DNA from: Apoderus coryli
Taxonomy: Eukaryota; Arthropoda; Insecta; Coleoptera; Attelabidae
Length of the DNA: 64,000 bases
Assembly (NCBI GenBank): GCA_911728435.2
Contig: OU452213.1
Span: 10,209,834 to 10,273,833 of the forward strand
Direction: 5' to 3'
Made by a program: the position numbers and the translations under genes. Positions 21,715 through 32,870 of the stretch are shown here, one piece after another (position 1 is the first letter of the stretch; each line of letters opens with the position of its first letter). The notes beneath the pieces are model-generated. The model was given only the letters and a program-made list of their open reading frames with translations. It ran no database searches and was not told the origin of the DNA.

Positions 21715-23940
21715 CCATTGAATATAATTATTAAATCAGCATATTTCAAAACAAGATATCTCGTACACTAAGCAAGATATCAAAAATTAATAATGACTGA
21801 AATTATTGAAAGGCTGTCAATTTTAAATAGAAAACTATTTACTTGAATAATTTATCTATTCATATTTTCGAGATATTTTAATTTTACTTACAGTTGGAGA
21901 AAAATTAAATAATAATATAATCAAAAACAAGATATATCTGGTTAATTAATTGAGATATCGCAAAACTGCATATCATTAAAATGAGACTATTGACAATTTT
22001 AAATAAAATACAGCTTACCAGAGCGATTTATCTGTTCGCATTTTTTAGCTATAGTGATATTACTCAAACTATCTTCAAATTGGAGCATAATTAAGTCAGC
22101 ATATTTCAATACAATGTGTCTCATCAACTAAGCAACATTAATTATAATTGAAATTGGAGAAATGTCAATTCTAAATAGAAAACAATTTACTAGAATAATT
22201 CATCATTTCATTGGCATTTTCGAGATATTTTAATTTTACTTACAATTGGAGAAAAATAAGATAAGAATATATCAAAAACGAGATATCTTGTTAATTAATC
22301 GAGATATTGTATTGTTTATCATTAAAATTAAGCTTTTGCAAATTGTAAATACACTTCAGCTTGCCAGAACAATTATTTGTCTATTGGCATTTGGCATAAG
22401 ATAAGAATATATAAAAAACGAGATATCTTGTTAACTAATCGAGATATTGTAAACATGTTTATCATTAAAATAAAGCTCTTGCAAATTTTAAATAAAATAC
22501 AGCTTACCAAAACAATGTATCTGTTTGCATTTTCTAGATATAGTGATTTTACTCATGCTTGCTTCAAATTAAAGCATACATAAATAAGCATATTTCAATA
22601 GAAGACATGTAGTAAACTAATCAATATATCATAAAATTAATTTTAATTCAACTTGAACAAATGTCAATTCTTAATAGAACACAGTTTACTAGAATAATTT
22701 ACCTATTCGCATTTTCGAGATATTTGGATTTGACTTACAATTGGAATAAACTAAAATAAGAATATTTAAAAACGAGATATCTGGTTAACTAATTGAGATA
22801 TCTGGTAAACGTTTATAACTAAAATGAAACCGTTGCAAATTTTAAACAAAATTCAGCTTATCAGAACAATTTATGTGTTTACATTTTCGAAATATTTCAA
22901 TTTTGCTTACAATTGGAGTCAACTAGAAAAAGAAAATTTCAGAACGAGATATCTGGTTAACTAATCGAGATATCGGGAAAAGGTATATAACTAAAATTAA
23001 GCTCTTGCAAATTGTAAACAAAATACAGCTTATCAGAACAATTTATGTGTTTACATTTTCGAGATATTTCGATTTTAGTTACAATTGGAATAAACTAAAA
23101 TAAGAATATTTCAAAACGAGATATCTGATTAACTAATCGAGATATCGGGAAAACGTTTATAACTAAAATGAAACTCTTGCAAATTTTAAACAAAATACAG
23201 CTTCTGAGAACAATTTATGTATTTACATTTTCAAAATATTTCGATTTTACTTACAATTGGAATAAACTAAAATAATAATATTTCAAAACGAGATATCTGA
23301 TTAACTAATCGAGATATCGGGAAAACGTTTATAACTAAAATGAAACCCTTGCAAATGTAAACAAAATACAGCTTATCAGAACAGTTTATGTGTTTAAATT
23401 TTCGAGATATATCAATTTTACTTACAATTGGAGTAAACTAAAATAATAATATTTCAAAACGAGATATCTGGTTAACTAATCGAGATATCAGGAAAAGGTT
23501 TATAACATAAATGAAACTTTTGCACATTTTAAGCAATATAGAGCTTATCAGAACAATTTGTGTGTTTACATTTTCGAGACATTTCGATTTTACTGACAAT
23601 TGGAGTAAACTAAAATAAGAATATTTCAAAACGAGATATCTGGTTAACTAATCGAGATATAGAGAAAAGGTATATACCTAAAATGACACTCTTGTAAATT
23701 TTAAATATAACACAGCTTATGAGAACAATTTATGTGTTTATATTTTCGAGATATTTCAATTTTACTTACAATTGGAGTAAACTAAAATAAGAATATTTCA
23801 AAACGAGATATCTGGTTAACTAATCGAGATATTGTGAATAGGTTTATAACTAAAATTAAGCTCTTGCAAATTCTAAATAAAATACAGCTTACCAGAACAA
23901 TTTATGTATTTACATTTTCCATATATAGTTATTGTTATTT
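21715..23940. repeat. 172-bp satellite array (array 2), about 13 monomers
   Basis: The marker AACGAGATATC recurs at about 22771, 22943, 23115, 23287, 23458, 23630 and 23802: spacing 172, 172, 172, 171, 172 and 172 bp. More diverged monomers lie to the left, near 21755, 21927, 22100, 22277, 22417 and 22594. Each good monomer has two GAGATATC boxes whose starts are 21 bp apart, around a GGTTAACTAAT core. Regularity increases away from the sog exon, whose acceptor is about 35 bp from the array's diverged end. Confidence 0.92.
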
Positions 23941-24638
23941 GAAAACGTCAAGAAAGAGAAACTGGTTGATACGAAATAAAAGTATTACAGGCTTTTGACA
24001 ATATAGTTTAAGAACAATTCCAGCTGCTTATTTAAGTTGTCCATGAAGTTGCGTCTTCCACTGCTTAATTTAAAGATCATAAGTTTTTAATGGCAATCAA
24101 AATGCTTCTTTTTGTTAAGTCGTAAGAGTTTTAGGCACGATTTTCGTGTAGTCTCTAACCCTTACCACGCCACTGTTTTTAGTTCTCGATATTATTAAGA
24201 CTACAAGATATACGCAATAAATAATAGTGAATTATTGTTCAGTTACACCGCAGAATAAAAAATATGAATAGTAATGTAGCGATATTATTATTTTCGCCTC
24301 TCCTACATTCAGACACTGCATATGTGTAAGTAAAGTTAATGTCTAATTTAAGTTTGACCTTTCCCAACCGTTGTTAGTTAGCGTGTTTTACTTTAAGTTC
24401 GACTAACCGACTGCCGCAGACTTGTTGTCTCTATCGCATTCCAAAGCCATAGTAATAATTAAAAAAAGTGCACTGCATACGATACTTATTATTAAAAGTA
24501 ATAATAAGTTTTGCCTATAATAATTTTGGAATGAAAGCAAGGTAAAATAAAAAAAAATTAATTTGAACTTTTTTAAATATTTGTTTAAGTTTAACAGTAT
24601 TTTTTATGAAATAATCCATTCAAAGAGGAACGATGATT
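23941..24638. other. no gene seen
   Basis: No coding frame. It separates the 172-bp array from the next foldback. Confidence 0.5.
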
Positions 24639-25252
24639 AATATATAAATCAAACGGCGTCTGCTCCACAAAACAAATATATTTCTATATCAAAAATCAAG
24701 GCACATTGCCTATGTCAGTCAGACATGTTTCGAGAAAATTAAATTCTCATCATCAAAGACAATCAGGTACAAGATGAACAATTTCAGTTTTACTAATGTA
24801 ACATATTCATTTTGTGAAAAAGGTTATGTGAAGATTTTATGTAAATTAAAGTTAAAACACTGTTTTATATGAATTCAAAATTAATTTATTTATTTAATAA
24901 AAAAAAAATATTAAAAACATCAGTAATGATATATAAAAAGAAAGTACTAAAATAGGCATTATGCCATCAAATAATGTTAATTTCTAATTTAGTTTAAATT
25001 TTTATTTTAATTTTGAATTCATATAAAACAGTGTTTTAACTTTAATTTACATAAAATCTTCACATAACCTTTTTCACAAAATGAATATGTTACATTAGTA
25101 AAACTGAAATTGTTTATCTTGTACCTGATTGTCACTGATGATGAGAATTTAATTTTCTCGAAACATGTCTGACTGACATAGGCAATGTGCGTTGATTTTT
25201 GATATAGAAATATATTTGATTTGTGGAGCAGACGCCGTTTGATTTATATTTT
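24639..25252. mobile_element. foldback MITE, arms about 245 bp
   Basis: The left arm begins AAATCAAACGGCGTCTGC and runs to ATATGAATTCAAAATTAA (about 24886). The right arm, from about 25009, is its inverse and ends GCAGACGCCGTTTGATTT. The loop of about 120 bp is AT-rich. Pairing is close to perfect for long stretches, and there is no coding capacity. Confidence 0.85.
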
Positions 25253-25316
25253 AACAATATTTTTAGGTAGAATGGGCTCATAAAATTTTTATACAAGGTG
25301 TATGTGTCCCATTTAA

Positions 25317-25636
25317 AATTTCACCAGTTAGGTAGTTGGAACGTATATTATTAAAATTAAAATACAATATTTGTTATCAGGTTTCTGTGGCGTCATTGGT
25401 TGAGCGTTCGCTTCGCATGCGAAAGGTTAGGGCTCCCAGCTCTGGCAATAATTTTTTTTTAATTAATTTTTTTATAAATCTTTTTTTTTTATTTTTTTTT
25501 TTTTATTTTTTTTATTACATTTTTTTTTATTTTTTTGAAATTTTTTTCTTTTGTTTTTTTTACAACCCTCAATGACTTTTGTCATAGATAAGACTACCAC
25601 AAGTCGACTGGGAAATCCCAAAGGGATTTCTTGTTA
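25317..25636 (+). repeat. tRNA-Ala-derived SINE, full-length copy
   Basis: The order is: leader AAATTTCACCAGTTAGGTAG, a tRNA-like head at 25388-25453, a T-rich spacer, and the 3' domain ACCCTCAATGACTTTTGTCA to GGGATTTCTTG. The head contains GAGCGTTCGCTTCGCATGCG, where TTCGC/GCGAA close a 7-nt loop with anticodon CGC (Ala). The B box is degraded (GGGCTCCCAGCTC). A hairpin, GAAATCCC-AAA-GGGATTTC, sits at 25612-25630. Sister copies are at 45559, 57945 (minus) and 17935 (3' domain only). Confidence 0.75.
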
Positions 25637-25759
25637 AAAGTAATAATAAGTTTTGCCTATAATAATAAATTTGAATTAAATCCATACGTGTTTCGGGATG
25701 CGCACATTTCATCGTCAGTCGTTCGTACAAATAAAAACTCCGTAGTCATCGATTTTAAT

Positions 25760-26472
25760 ATACAAGGTGTTTCTAAAAAAGGTGGTCAAAATTTGTGAGC
25801 GAATTCTAATCATTAAAAATTTTTCGAAAAGTCCTTATTTACAAAGATACAGGGTGTTAAAGATGACTGCCTGAGGACGATTTTTTTGACATGAAATTGA
25901 ATAAAAAAGGATGACCATAGGCGGGTAAACGGGGGGACCCTTTCCTTAATTATAACCTAACTTTTTTTTCTTGTAATTTTTATTCATTTTGTGTCAAGAG
26001 TGTGATAAAATAAAGTTTTCTACATAAAAAAGGCATACTTCTTTTTTCTCGAAAAACTGAAAGGTTTTCGAGAAATTCGAGTTTGAAAATTTTAGGAAAA
26101 AACTGGTCCTTAGTAAACAGCATTAATAAACATTTTTCAAACTCGAATTTTTCGAAAACCTTTAAGTTTTTCGAGGGAAAACAAGTATGCCTTTTTTATG
26201 TAGAAATGTTTATTTTATCACATTTTTGACACAAAATGAATAAAAATCACAAGAAAAAAAAGTTAGGTTATAATTAAGGCATGGGTCCCCCCGTTTACCC
26301 GCCTAATGGTCATCTTTACTCGTTTCGAAAATATTTCAAAAAAATCGTCCTCAGGCAGTCATGTTTAACATCCTGTATCTTTGTAAATAAGGACTTCTCG
26401 AAAAATTACAATGTAGGTTTTTTTCATGATTAGTCGTCCCTAATTCGCTCACAAATTTTGACCACCGTGTAT
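25760..26472. mobile_element. foldback MITE, arms about 320 bp
   Basis: The left arm includes GGTGGTCAAAATTTGTGAGC, the G-run GGCGGGTAAACGGGGGGACC and TAATTATAACCTAACTTTTT. The right arm carries the inverses GGTCCCCCCGTTTACCCGCC and GCTCACAAATTTTGACCACC. The arms meet at TTCGAGTTTGAAAA/TTTTTCAAACTCGAA, with a loop at about 26086-26133. No frame is present. Confidence 0.9.
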
Positions 26473-26813
26473 AATTTGATCCTATTGTCTTTACTAATAG
26501 TTTTCAACTATGTTTAGTTATAATATCACATATATTAATGAAAGTTTGTATAATATGTACAGGATGGCCCAAATCAGATGTTTTCGAGTGTAATGAAAAT
26601 ATAGAAGCTGCGAAGAATCTTTACGAAAATCGATATCGAGAGAGAGTGCAGCCATCGAATTCGTGGTTTATGAGTTAGCGATTTTCATAGCCATCATTTT
26701 CTCACTGACGAATTTCGTGAAAGTAATCATCATTGTTCATCAAGGTTATCCGAGCGCTGAGGCATATTTTCCAAGAATGGACTATTTGAACGCTCAAAAA
26801 GGGGTATTGACGG

Positions 26814-27878
26814 CAGTGGCGGCTTGTGGGTAATTTTATTAGGTAGGCACTAAGTAAAAAATGGATATGAAGAAAATGGCGAATTTTTTTTTAGATTATC
26901 AAGGTCAAGTGCCTTTGATGAAAAACAAAAAATTATCAAGGTAAAAAAGAACACGGGTTTCGTAAGGTAAATCTTATTTTTTTTTATTTTTAAAAATTAT
27001 GCCCCATTCACTACTCTGCGAAATCCAATAAATAATCAAATACAAATAAAATACAAAATTATTTGTACTGAATAAACATTAATATTACTACCTAATTACT
27101 ACTTTCCGCTACCGCAACAAGTTGTGCAGCACAACCACTAAACTTGTACTAGTCAAAATATTATTACTATTATTATGAAATAATTAAGTACATACACTTT
27201 TTTTAATCAATGGCACTAATATTTAAACAACAAACGAACAAATAGTTCAAACGTAATGTAACAAAACAAAAACAGCAAACAAAAATACCTAACGTACAAA
27301 TCGAAATTCGTGCAAATATTATACCTACCTATCTACAATAGATAGAAGGCGGCCGTGGTAGGTGCCTAAGCTCAACGTAAACACGTTCCTACGCAATACC
27401 ACACATATTATTTCAATACGTATTATATAAAAGTTCTCAATCACCGCCAGTTTTTTCTGTATATTTATTTAAATATATTCAAAAAAAAGTACAACAATTT
27501 TGAGCAAAATACGTGTAGTTTAGGCCGTATTTGGTAGTGCATACTATTACTCGATGACCGGTGGCGCAAAACTTTTGATATGTACATAGGTACATGTGTA
27601 CACGAGTATACGGTGTAGGCGACGATAACAGTTGCCTGTAAAAATGTGAAGTCTCGGTAGTGCGTTATAGCACCAGCGGTAAACCTATTTTGTGGGAGTT
27701 ATAAAGGGGATATTTTAAAGGTTTAACGTAGAAAATGAAATAAATTAAATTAATATAAGAATCAATATTATTATTTTTTAAATTATGGAGTCAATATTAA
27801 TAAATTGAGTATTTAATTTAGGGCGAAGTTTTAAAGGTAGGCGGTGCCTACCTTGCCTACCCCGACCAGCCGCCACTG
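26814..27878. mobile_element. hAT-like non-autonomous element, 1065 bp
   Basis: The ends are CAGTGGCGGCTTG on the left and, in reverse from the right, CAGTGGCGGCTGG. The flanking 8-mers are ATTGACGG (26806-26813) and ATTGACGA (27879-27886), an 8-bp target-site duplication with one difference. The CAG-type terminus and 8-bp duplication fit hAT. No transposase frame remains. Confidence 0.8.
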
Positions 27879-27886
27879 ATTGACGA

Positions 27887-28840
27887 GTCAACCGCCGACA
27901 GTCCTAATCGCGGTTCCACGGTCATGCGACGAAATAATTTTAAAGGAAAAAAGGCACTACTCTTATTTGTTATTATTCGAAAAAATAATTTAATATACTC
28001 TACTAATTATTCTAAAATCTAAAAATATACCAGGTGTCGCATAAGAATTTATCTACATAAAAAACTGCTGTGAGAAAGTTTAATTTATAATTGAAATTAA
28101 TTGTCTAAAAGAACAAAAGACTAGATTAGGTTAAAGTCATGAGACGACCTAACCAATACGGCGAATTTTTGTTTAAGCCAGTGAGTTTTTCATGAAATTA
28201 AGCCTCCATCCGTATCCCGGATCCACTTCAAATCTTTAGTATTTACCAGACATTTGAATAAATGACTCCATAGCCGCAAGATATTATCAGGAACTTAATA
28301 CCCAGTGGTTACAGGTACAACCATAATTTATATAATACTCCTCTTGGTATGTAGTATCGTTTGGAAATTGTGTGTTCCCTAGATAGCCCCACGCATCTTT
28401 CGTAGCACTATCTCGAAGTGTTTTCGTTATGGTACATTATGAAAATGAAAACCCGTAGGTGTATATTACAATAATAATGCAATGAAGAAAACAACTATTT
28501 CTGATTTGTTCTTTTGCATTCTCATCTCGCTCTCGCAAAAATTCAATCCCCCATTGTCATTACTAATAGAAGAATGCATTATAATATACAACTTATTATA
28601 CCTATCTATATAGCAAAGATGAATATTAAAAAAAAACATTTTGCAGACACCACACACATAGACTTAGTGTCATACTTTATTTCAGAATTAAAAAAAAAGA
28701 CACCTGCGTTGGGTGAAGGTGTGGTACTGCTAAATAAGTTGTACCAGGTGAATCTAACATTTACTATCTCTACATGTATAATACCTAGATTCAACTAAAT
28801 CTTTGATATCTTTAGATTTATCATGAAAAGCTACATAAAC
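27887..28840. other. no gene accepted
   Basis: Overlapping frames of 60-95 codons occur on both strands at 28466-28798, but neither has family character or splice support. Confidence 0.4.
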
Positions 28841-30700
28841 TTTGACACATCATTGAATGTTCTATACAATTTTTCTATATTTCTCTGCATTTCCGAATTA
28901 ATCAGCGATTTATTAATGCTATCTTTTAGACCATACAATCGCTGAATAAATATTTGCGCATATCACCTCACGTTTTAGACATACCAGCCTATATTATATT
29001 ATCTTTACGACAGACAGTTCGTTGAATTTTCAATACACTAATCTATATACAATCCTGCTAGATTTATCTGCATTTCCTAATTAATCAGCTATTTCTTAAA
29101 CCATACAACGGTTGAACAAATATTTGCACATATTTAGCACATCAAGCTTTAGAGATACTAACCTATATATCTTTACGACAGATCGTTGAATTTGCAATAC
29201 ACTTATCTATATACAATGCTCCTAGATTTATCTGCATTTCCTAATTAATCAGCGATTTATCAATGCTATTTCTTAGACCATACAACGGTTGAACAAATAT
29301 TTGCACATATTGCGCACCTCAAGCTTTAGAGATAATAGGAAAAGCTATCTATCTTTATGACTGCTCGTTCGATTGTATATACAACACTTGTATTTATATA
29401 CAATGTTGCTATATTCATTTGTATTCTCCAATTATTGAGTGATTTATTTTTATTATTTCTTTAGACCCTACAACAGCTAGATCATATATGTGAATATACT
29501 TAGCACCTCAAGCTTTAAAGATAAAAGTCAAAGTTATATATCTTTATCACAGCTCTTTTGATTCTCTAAAAATCTGCTTATACACATTGATGCTATTTCT
29601 GTAGACCCTGTAACAGTTACACTAAATATATGAATATACTTAGCTCCTCAAGCTTTGGAGAAAAAAGCCAAAACTATGTATCTTTATGACAGCATTTTTA
29701 ATTCTCTATAAATCTGTTTATATACATTGTTGTCATATTTCGCTGCGTTTCTCAATTAATTAACGATTTATTGATGCTATTTCTGTAGACCCTACAACAG
29801 TTAGACCAAATATGGGAATAGACTTAGCACCTCAAGCTTTGGAGATAAAAGCCAAAGCTATGTATCTTTATAACAGCTTTTTTAATCTATATATCTCTAT
29901 AAATCTGTTTATATACATTATTGTCATATCTCACTGCGTTTAACAATTGTTTAACGATTTCTTCTGTAGACCCTACCACAACTAGACTAAATAGTTGAAT
30001 ATGCTTAGCACCTCAAGCTTTAGAGATACAAGACAAAGCTATACATATTTATGACAGCTCTGTTAATTCTCTATAAATCTGTTGATATACATTGTTGTCA
30101 TATCTCGCTGCGTTTATCAGTTATTTAACGATTTATAAATGTTATATCTTTAAACCGTAAAACAACTACACCAAATCTTTGAATACGCTTAGCACCTCAA
30201 GCTTTAGAAACAAAAGGAAAAGCTATATACCTTTAGAAGAGCAATTTTAATTTTCTATAACTCCGTTTATATACGTTGTTGCCATATTTCACTGCGTTTA
30301 TAAGTTATTTAGCGATTTATAACCGCTATTTCCTTAGACCCTACAACAGGCAGACCAAATCTTTGAAAATACATAGCACCTCAAGATTTATATACATTGG
30401 AGCCATATCTCTCTGCCTGTCAGTTATTTAACTATTTAAACTTTAAACGCTACAAATGCTAAACCAAAGCTTAAAAGGCACAATTGATATATTATATTGC
30501 CATAGTTCTTTTCGTTTACCAATTACTCAAGGATTTATCAATTATTGTGATTTTTTAGACCCTACATTAGCTCAACCAATCTTTGCACATTGAACTCTAG
30601 AGACAAAGTAGGGCTTTTTTTAACGAGTTATCAATGCCATTTCTTAAGACCCTATAACAACAGCTAGACCCGCAATATCTTTTAATTATTTCTTAATATT
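28840..30700. repeat. about 184-bp satellite array (array 3), about 10 monomers
   Basis: The marker CACCTCAAGCTTT (or a close variant) recurs near 28964, 29138, 29315, 29504, 29644, 29828, 30009, 30193 and 30377. The spacing is about 174, 177, 189, 140, 184, 181, 184 and 184 bp. A second marker, AGACCCTACAACAGTTAGAC, keeps the same phase. The monomers are more diverged than in array 2 and unrelated in sequence. After about 30400 only fragments remain. Confidence 0.85.
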
Positions 30701-31528
30701 TCTCACCTTTTATTTATCAAATCGAAAACTAAACAACACTCTCTCTGTATAGTATCCTGATCGGATCAACAGATCAAATCATCACCGTAGGTGTCCCACC
30801 CATCATAATATTACGGCAGCCATGAATTAGATAACATTTAGCGAAAAGTTTAGTTATATCTGATATTGATGATGTAATTCTCGCAAATATAACAGAATAA
30901 AAAAAATATTAATGAATATCAAAGGCTGTATATTTACTTTTTGTTTTGCGAATGGTTCTGTTCACAATTCGACACCAGATGTTCAAGAGAAAAAAATGTA
31001 AATAATATTAATTTCCATCGCGAAATTTATTGAAGTGTCTCTTAATGACCAGATGGTTGTGTTCTTCTATAAAAACCGTAAATTTTAATGATTTGATTCT
31101 TTTTTTTGGTATGCAAAATAATGTTGTTTATATTTTGACTATAAAGTAAAAGGAAAAACAAGTCGATTACACCAAAACATTCATTGGTAAATTTCTAACA
31201 ATCAACAGCTATTGTTTATTGTAATACCTATATAAATCCAAATATTATACAGGTTGATCCAAATAAAAGCTTATAAAGCATTTTGAGCTAAAACATAATT
31301 AGTAATAAGAAGATGAAGAACATTACCACACATCTGTTAGAACCCCAAGTTTTAAACAAAATAGCTTATAAGGGAATTTCTACCGGAAAGACATTTTAGA
31401 AACTTTATTCCTACAATAGAACAAACTACATCAACAAATTAGAACAAATAATTGTACCTGCTTAGAACAAACAAATATTTTCATAAACATGTTCAAAATA
31501 GTCATCGAGTTTTTCAATACACTTATGT
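30701..31528. other. no gene seen
   Basis: AT-rich flank of array 3. No coding frame or named repeat. Confidence 0.5.
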
Positions 31529-32157
31529 GGCTATGACAGTTTTGCCTCATTTCTTATGGAAAATAACATGAAAAATTGCTAAGGTCCGATTTCCCAATTT
31601 TGGTTCCCTTCAAGGTCAAAGACCATACGTCCACGCCAAATGTCATCAAAAGCGGTATCACCCTTCTACCGCCGTTTTGGGTTGTCCGATATGGAGTATT
31701 AGATATGGAGTGTCAGATACGGAACTTCGGGCTATTACCCAAGGTGCGACACGTGAAATATGGGCTGTTAAAGCATTTGCAGAAGTTGAATACCCTCGTT
31801 TCATCATAGTGGCTTTTGATATAGGTCCATGTCTTTTATGTTGGTTATGACATTTACGTCGTTTATGCCATTTACATCGTTTATGACATAAACTATGTAA
31901 ATGACATGGACCTCTATGGAAAACCACTATGATGAAACGAGGGTAATAGCCGGAAATTCGTGATCTGACACCCCATGTCTGAAACGCCAACACGGCGGTA
32001 GAATGGTGATACCGCTTTTGATGACATTTGACGTTGATATCGTGCGCAGAGTACCGTCGTATGTGTATGAACTTGAAGGGAACCAAAATTTGGAAATCGG
32101 ACCTTAGTAATTTCCCATGTGATTTTCCATAAGAACTGAGGCAAAACTCTCATAGCC
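31529..32157. mobile_element. foldback MITE, arms about 280 bp
   Basis: The left arm has TTTTGCCTCATTTCTTATGG, CTAAGGTCCGATTTCCCAAT and AAAAGCGGTATCACCCTTCT. The right arm carries the inverse of each. The loop, at about 31835-31896, has repeated TATGACATTTAC-like words. Reading frames on both strands here arise from the palindrome and are not genes. Confidence 0.85.
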
Positions 32158-32870
32158 TATCTACTCACGTTTTTTAACTGGCAGGACTGTCTTTCTGATA
32201 ATATAGATAAATTTGAAATAAAGAAATCAATGGGCTACAGATCGGGGAGACCACTAAGACAGACTTTTTCTGCAATTTCCATGGCATGGCTTATTATACA
32301 TTTCTCGTAGTCCTTCTTTTGGCAAACATGTCCTCGTTACTTCTAAATTTAGAATATCGCTTATGCAGTTGAATCAGATCTAATTCTCTTGCTTTCAAAT
32401 ATGATTTTCGACATACTAAATAAGCTTCGAATTAATGACAGACATAACAGAACCTTGAAGCCACCATATTTAAAAGTTCCATGGTTTCATAGCCTTTTTA
32501 CTATCGTTATTCTTGATTTTAATGCTTTAAAAGCTTTTTTGATTAGAATTTTCAGTACTAATAGAAAAAATATATATTATACAAGGGTTTCCATTTCAAA
32601 AAATCGCGATGCGCAATTGTAAATCAAACGCTAATGATTTGTGATGTCGCCCTGTATATATTTTTATGACTTACATTGTATATTTTCTTAAAAACCAAAA
32701 CCATTTTATTGACGTTAAAAATGCAACGATTTTAAAAACAAACATTATATCCAAAACAAAAAACACATCGTTAAGTATAGACTATAAAAATGTGCTTCAA
32801 TTTCCGTATTACTGTACGTGGTACGGCCGCAAATTTACAGTTTTAAGTTATATAAAAGTTTCACAGTTTT
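32158..32870. other. no gene accepted
   Basis: Frames of 77 and 68 codons at 32389-32622 and 32666-32872 have no recognisable motifs and AT-driven composition. Confidence 0.4.

Noticed and set aside
25336..25575. 79-codon frame ending in a long Phe-rich tail
   Set aside because: Created by the SINE head and its T-rich spacer; not a protein.
28466..28657. Candidate first sog exon (hydrophobic end IVVFFIALLL)
   Set aside because: The only possible donor (GTAATA) would leave phase 2, whereas the next exon needs phase 1. No support for a signal-anchor exon here.
8860..30700. CRISPR-like arrays
   Set aside because: The repeats are contiguous 170-190 bp satellites without short repeats and unique spacers, in a eukaryotic context.
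31658..32153. Minus-strand frames of 142 and 79 codons
   Set aside because: They lie wholly within the arms and loop of the 31.5-32.2 kb foldback, and the plus strand has mirror frames. No family character.
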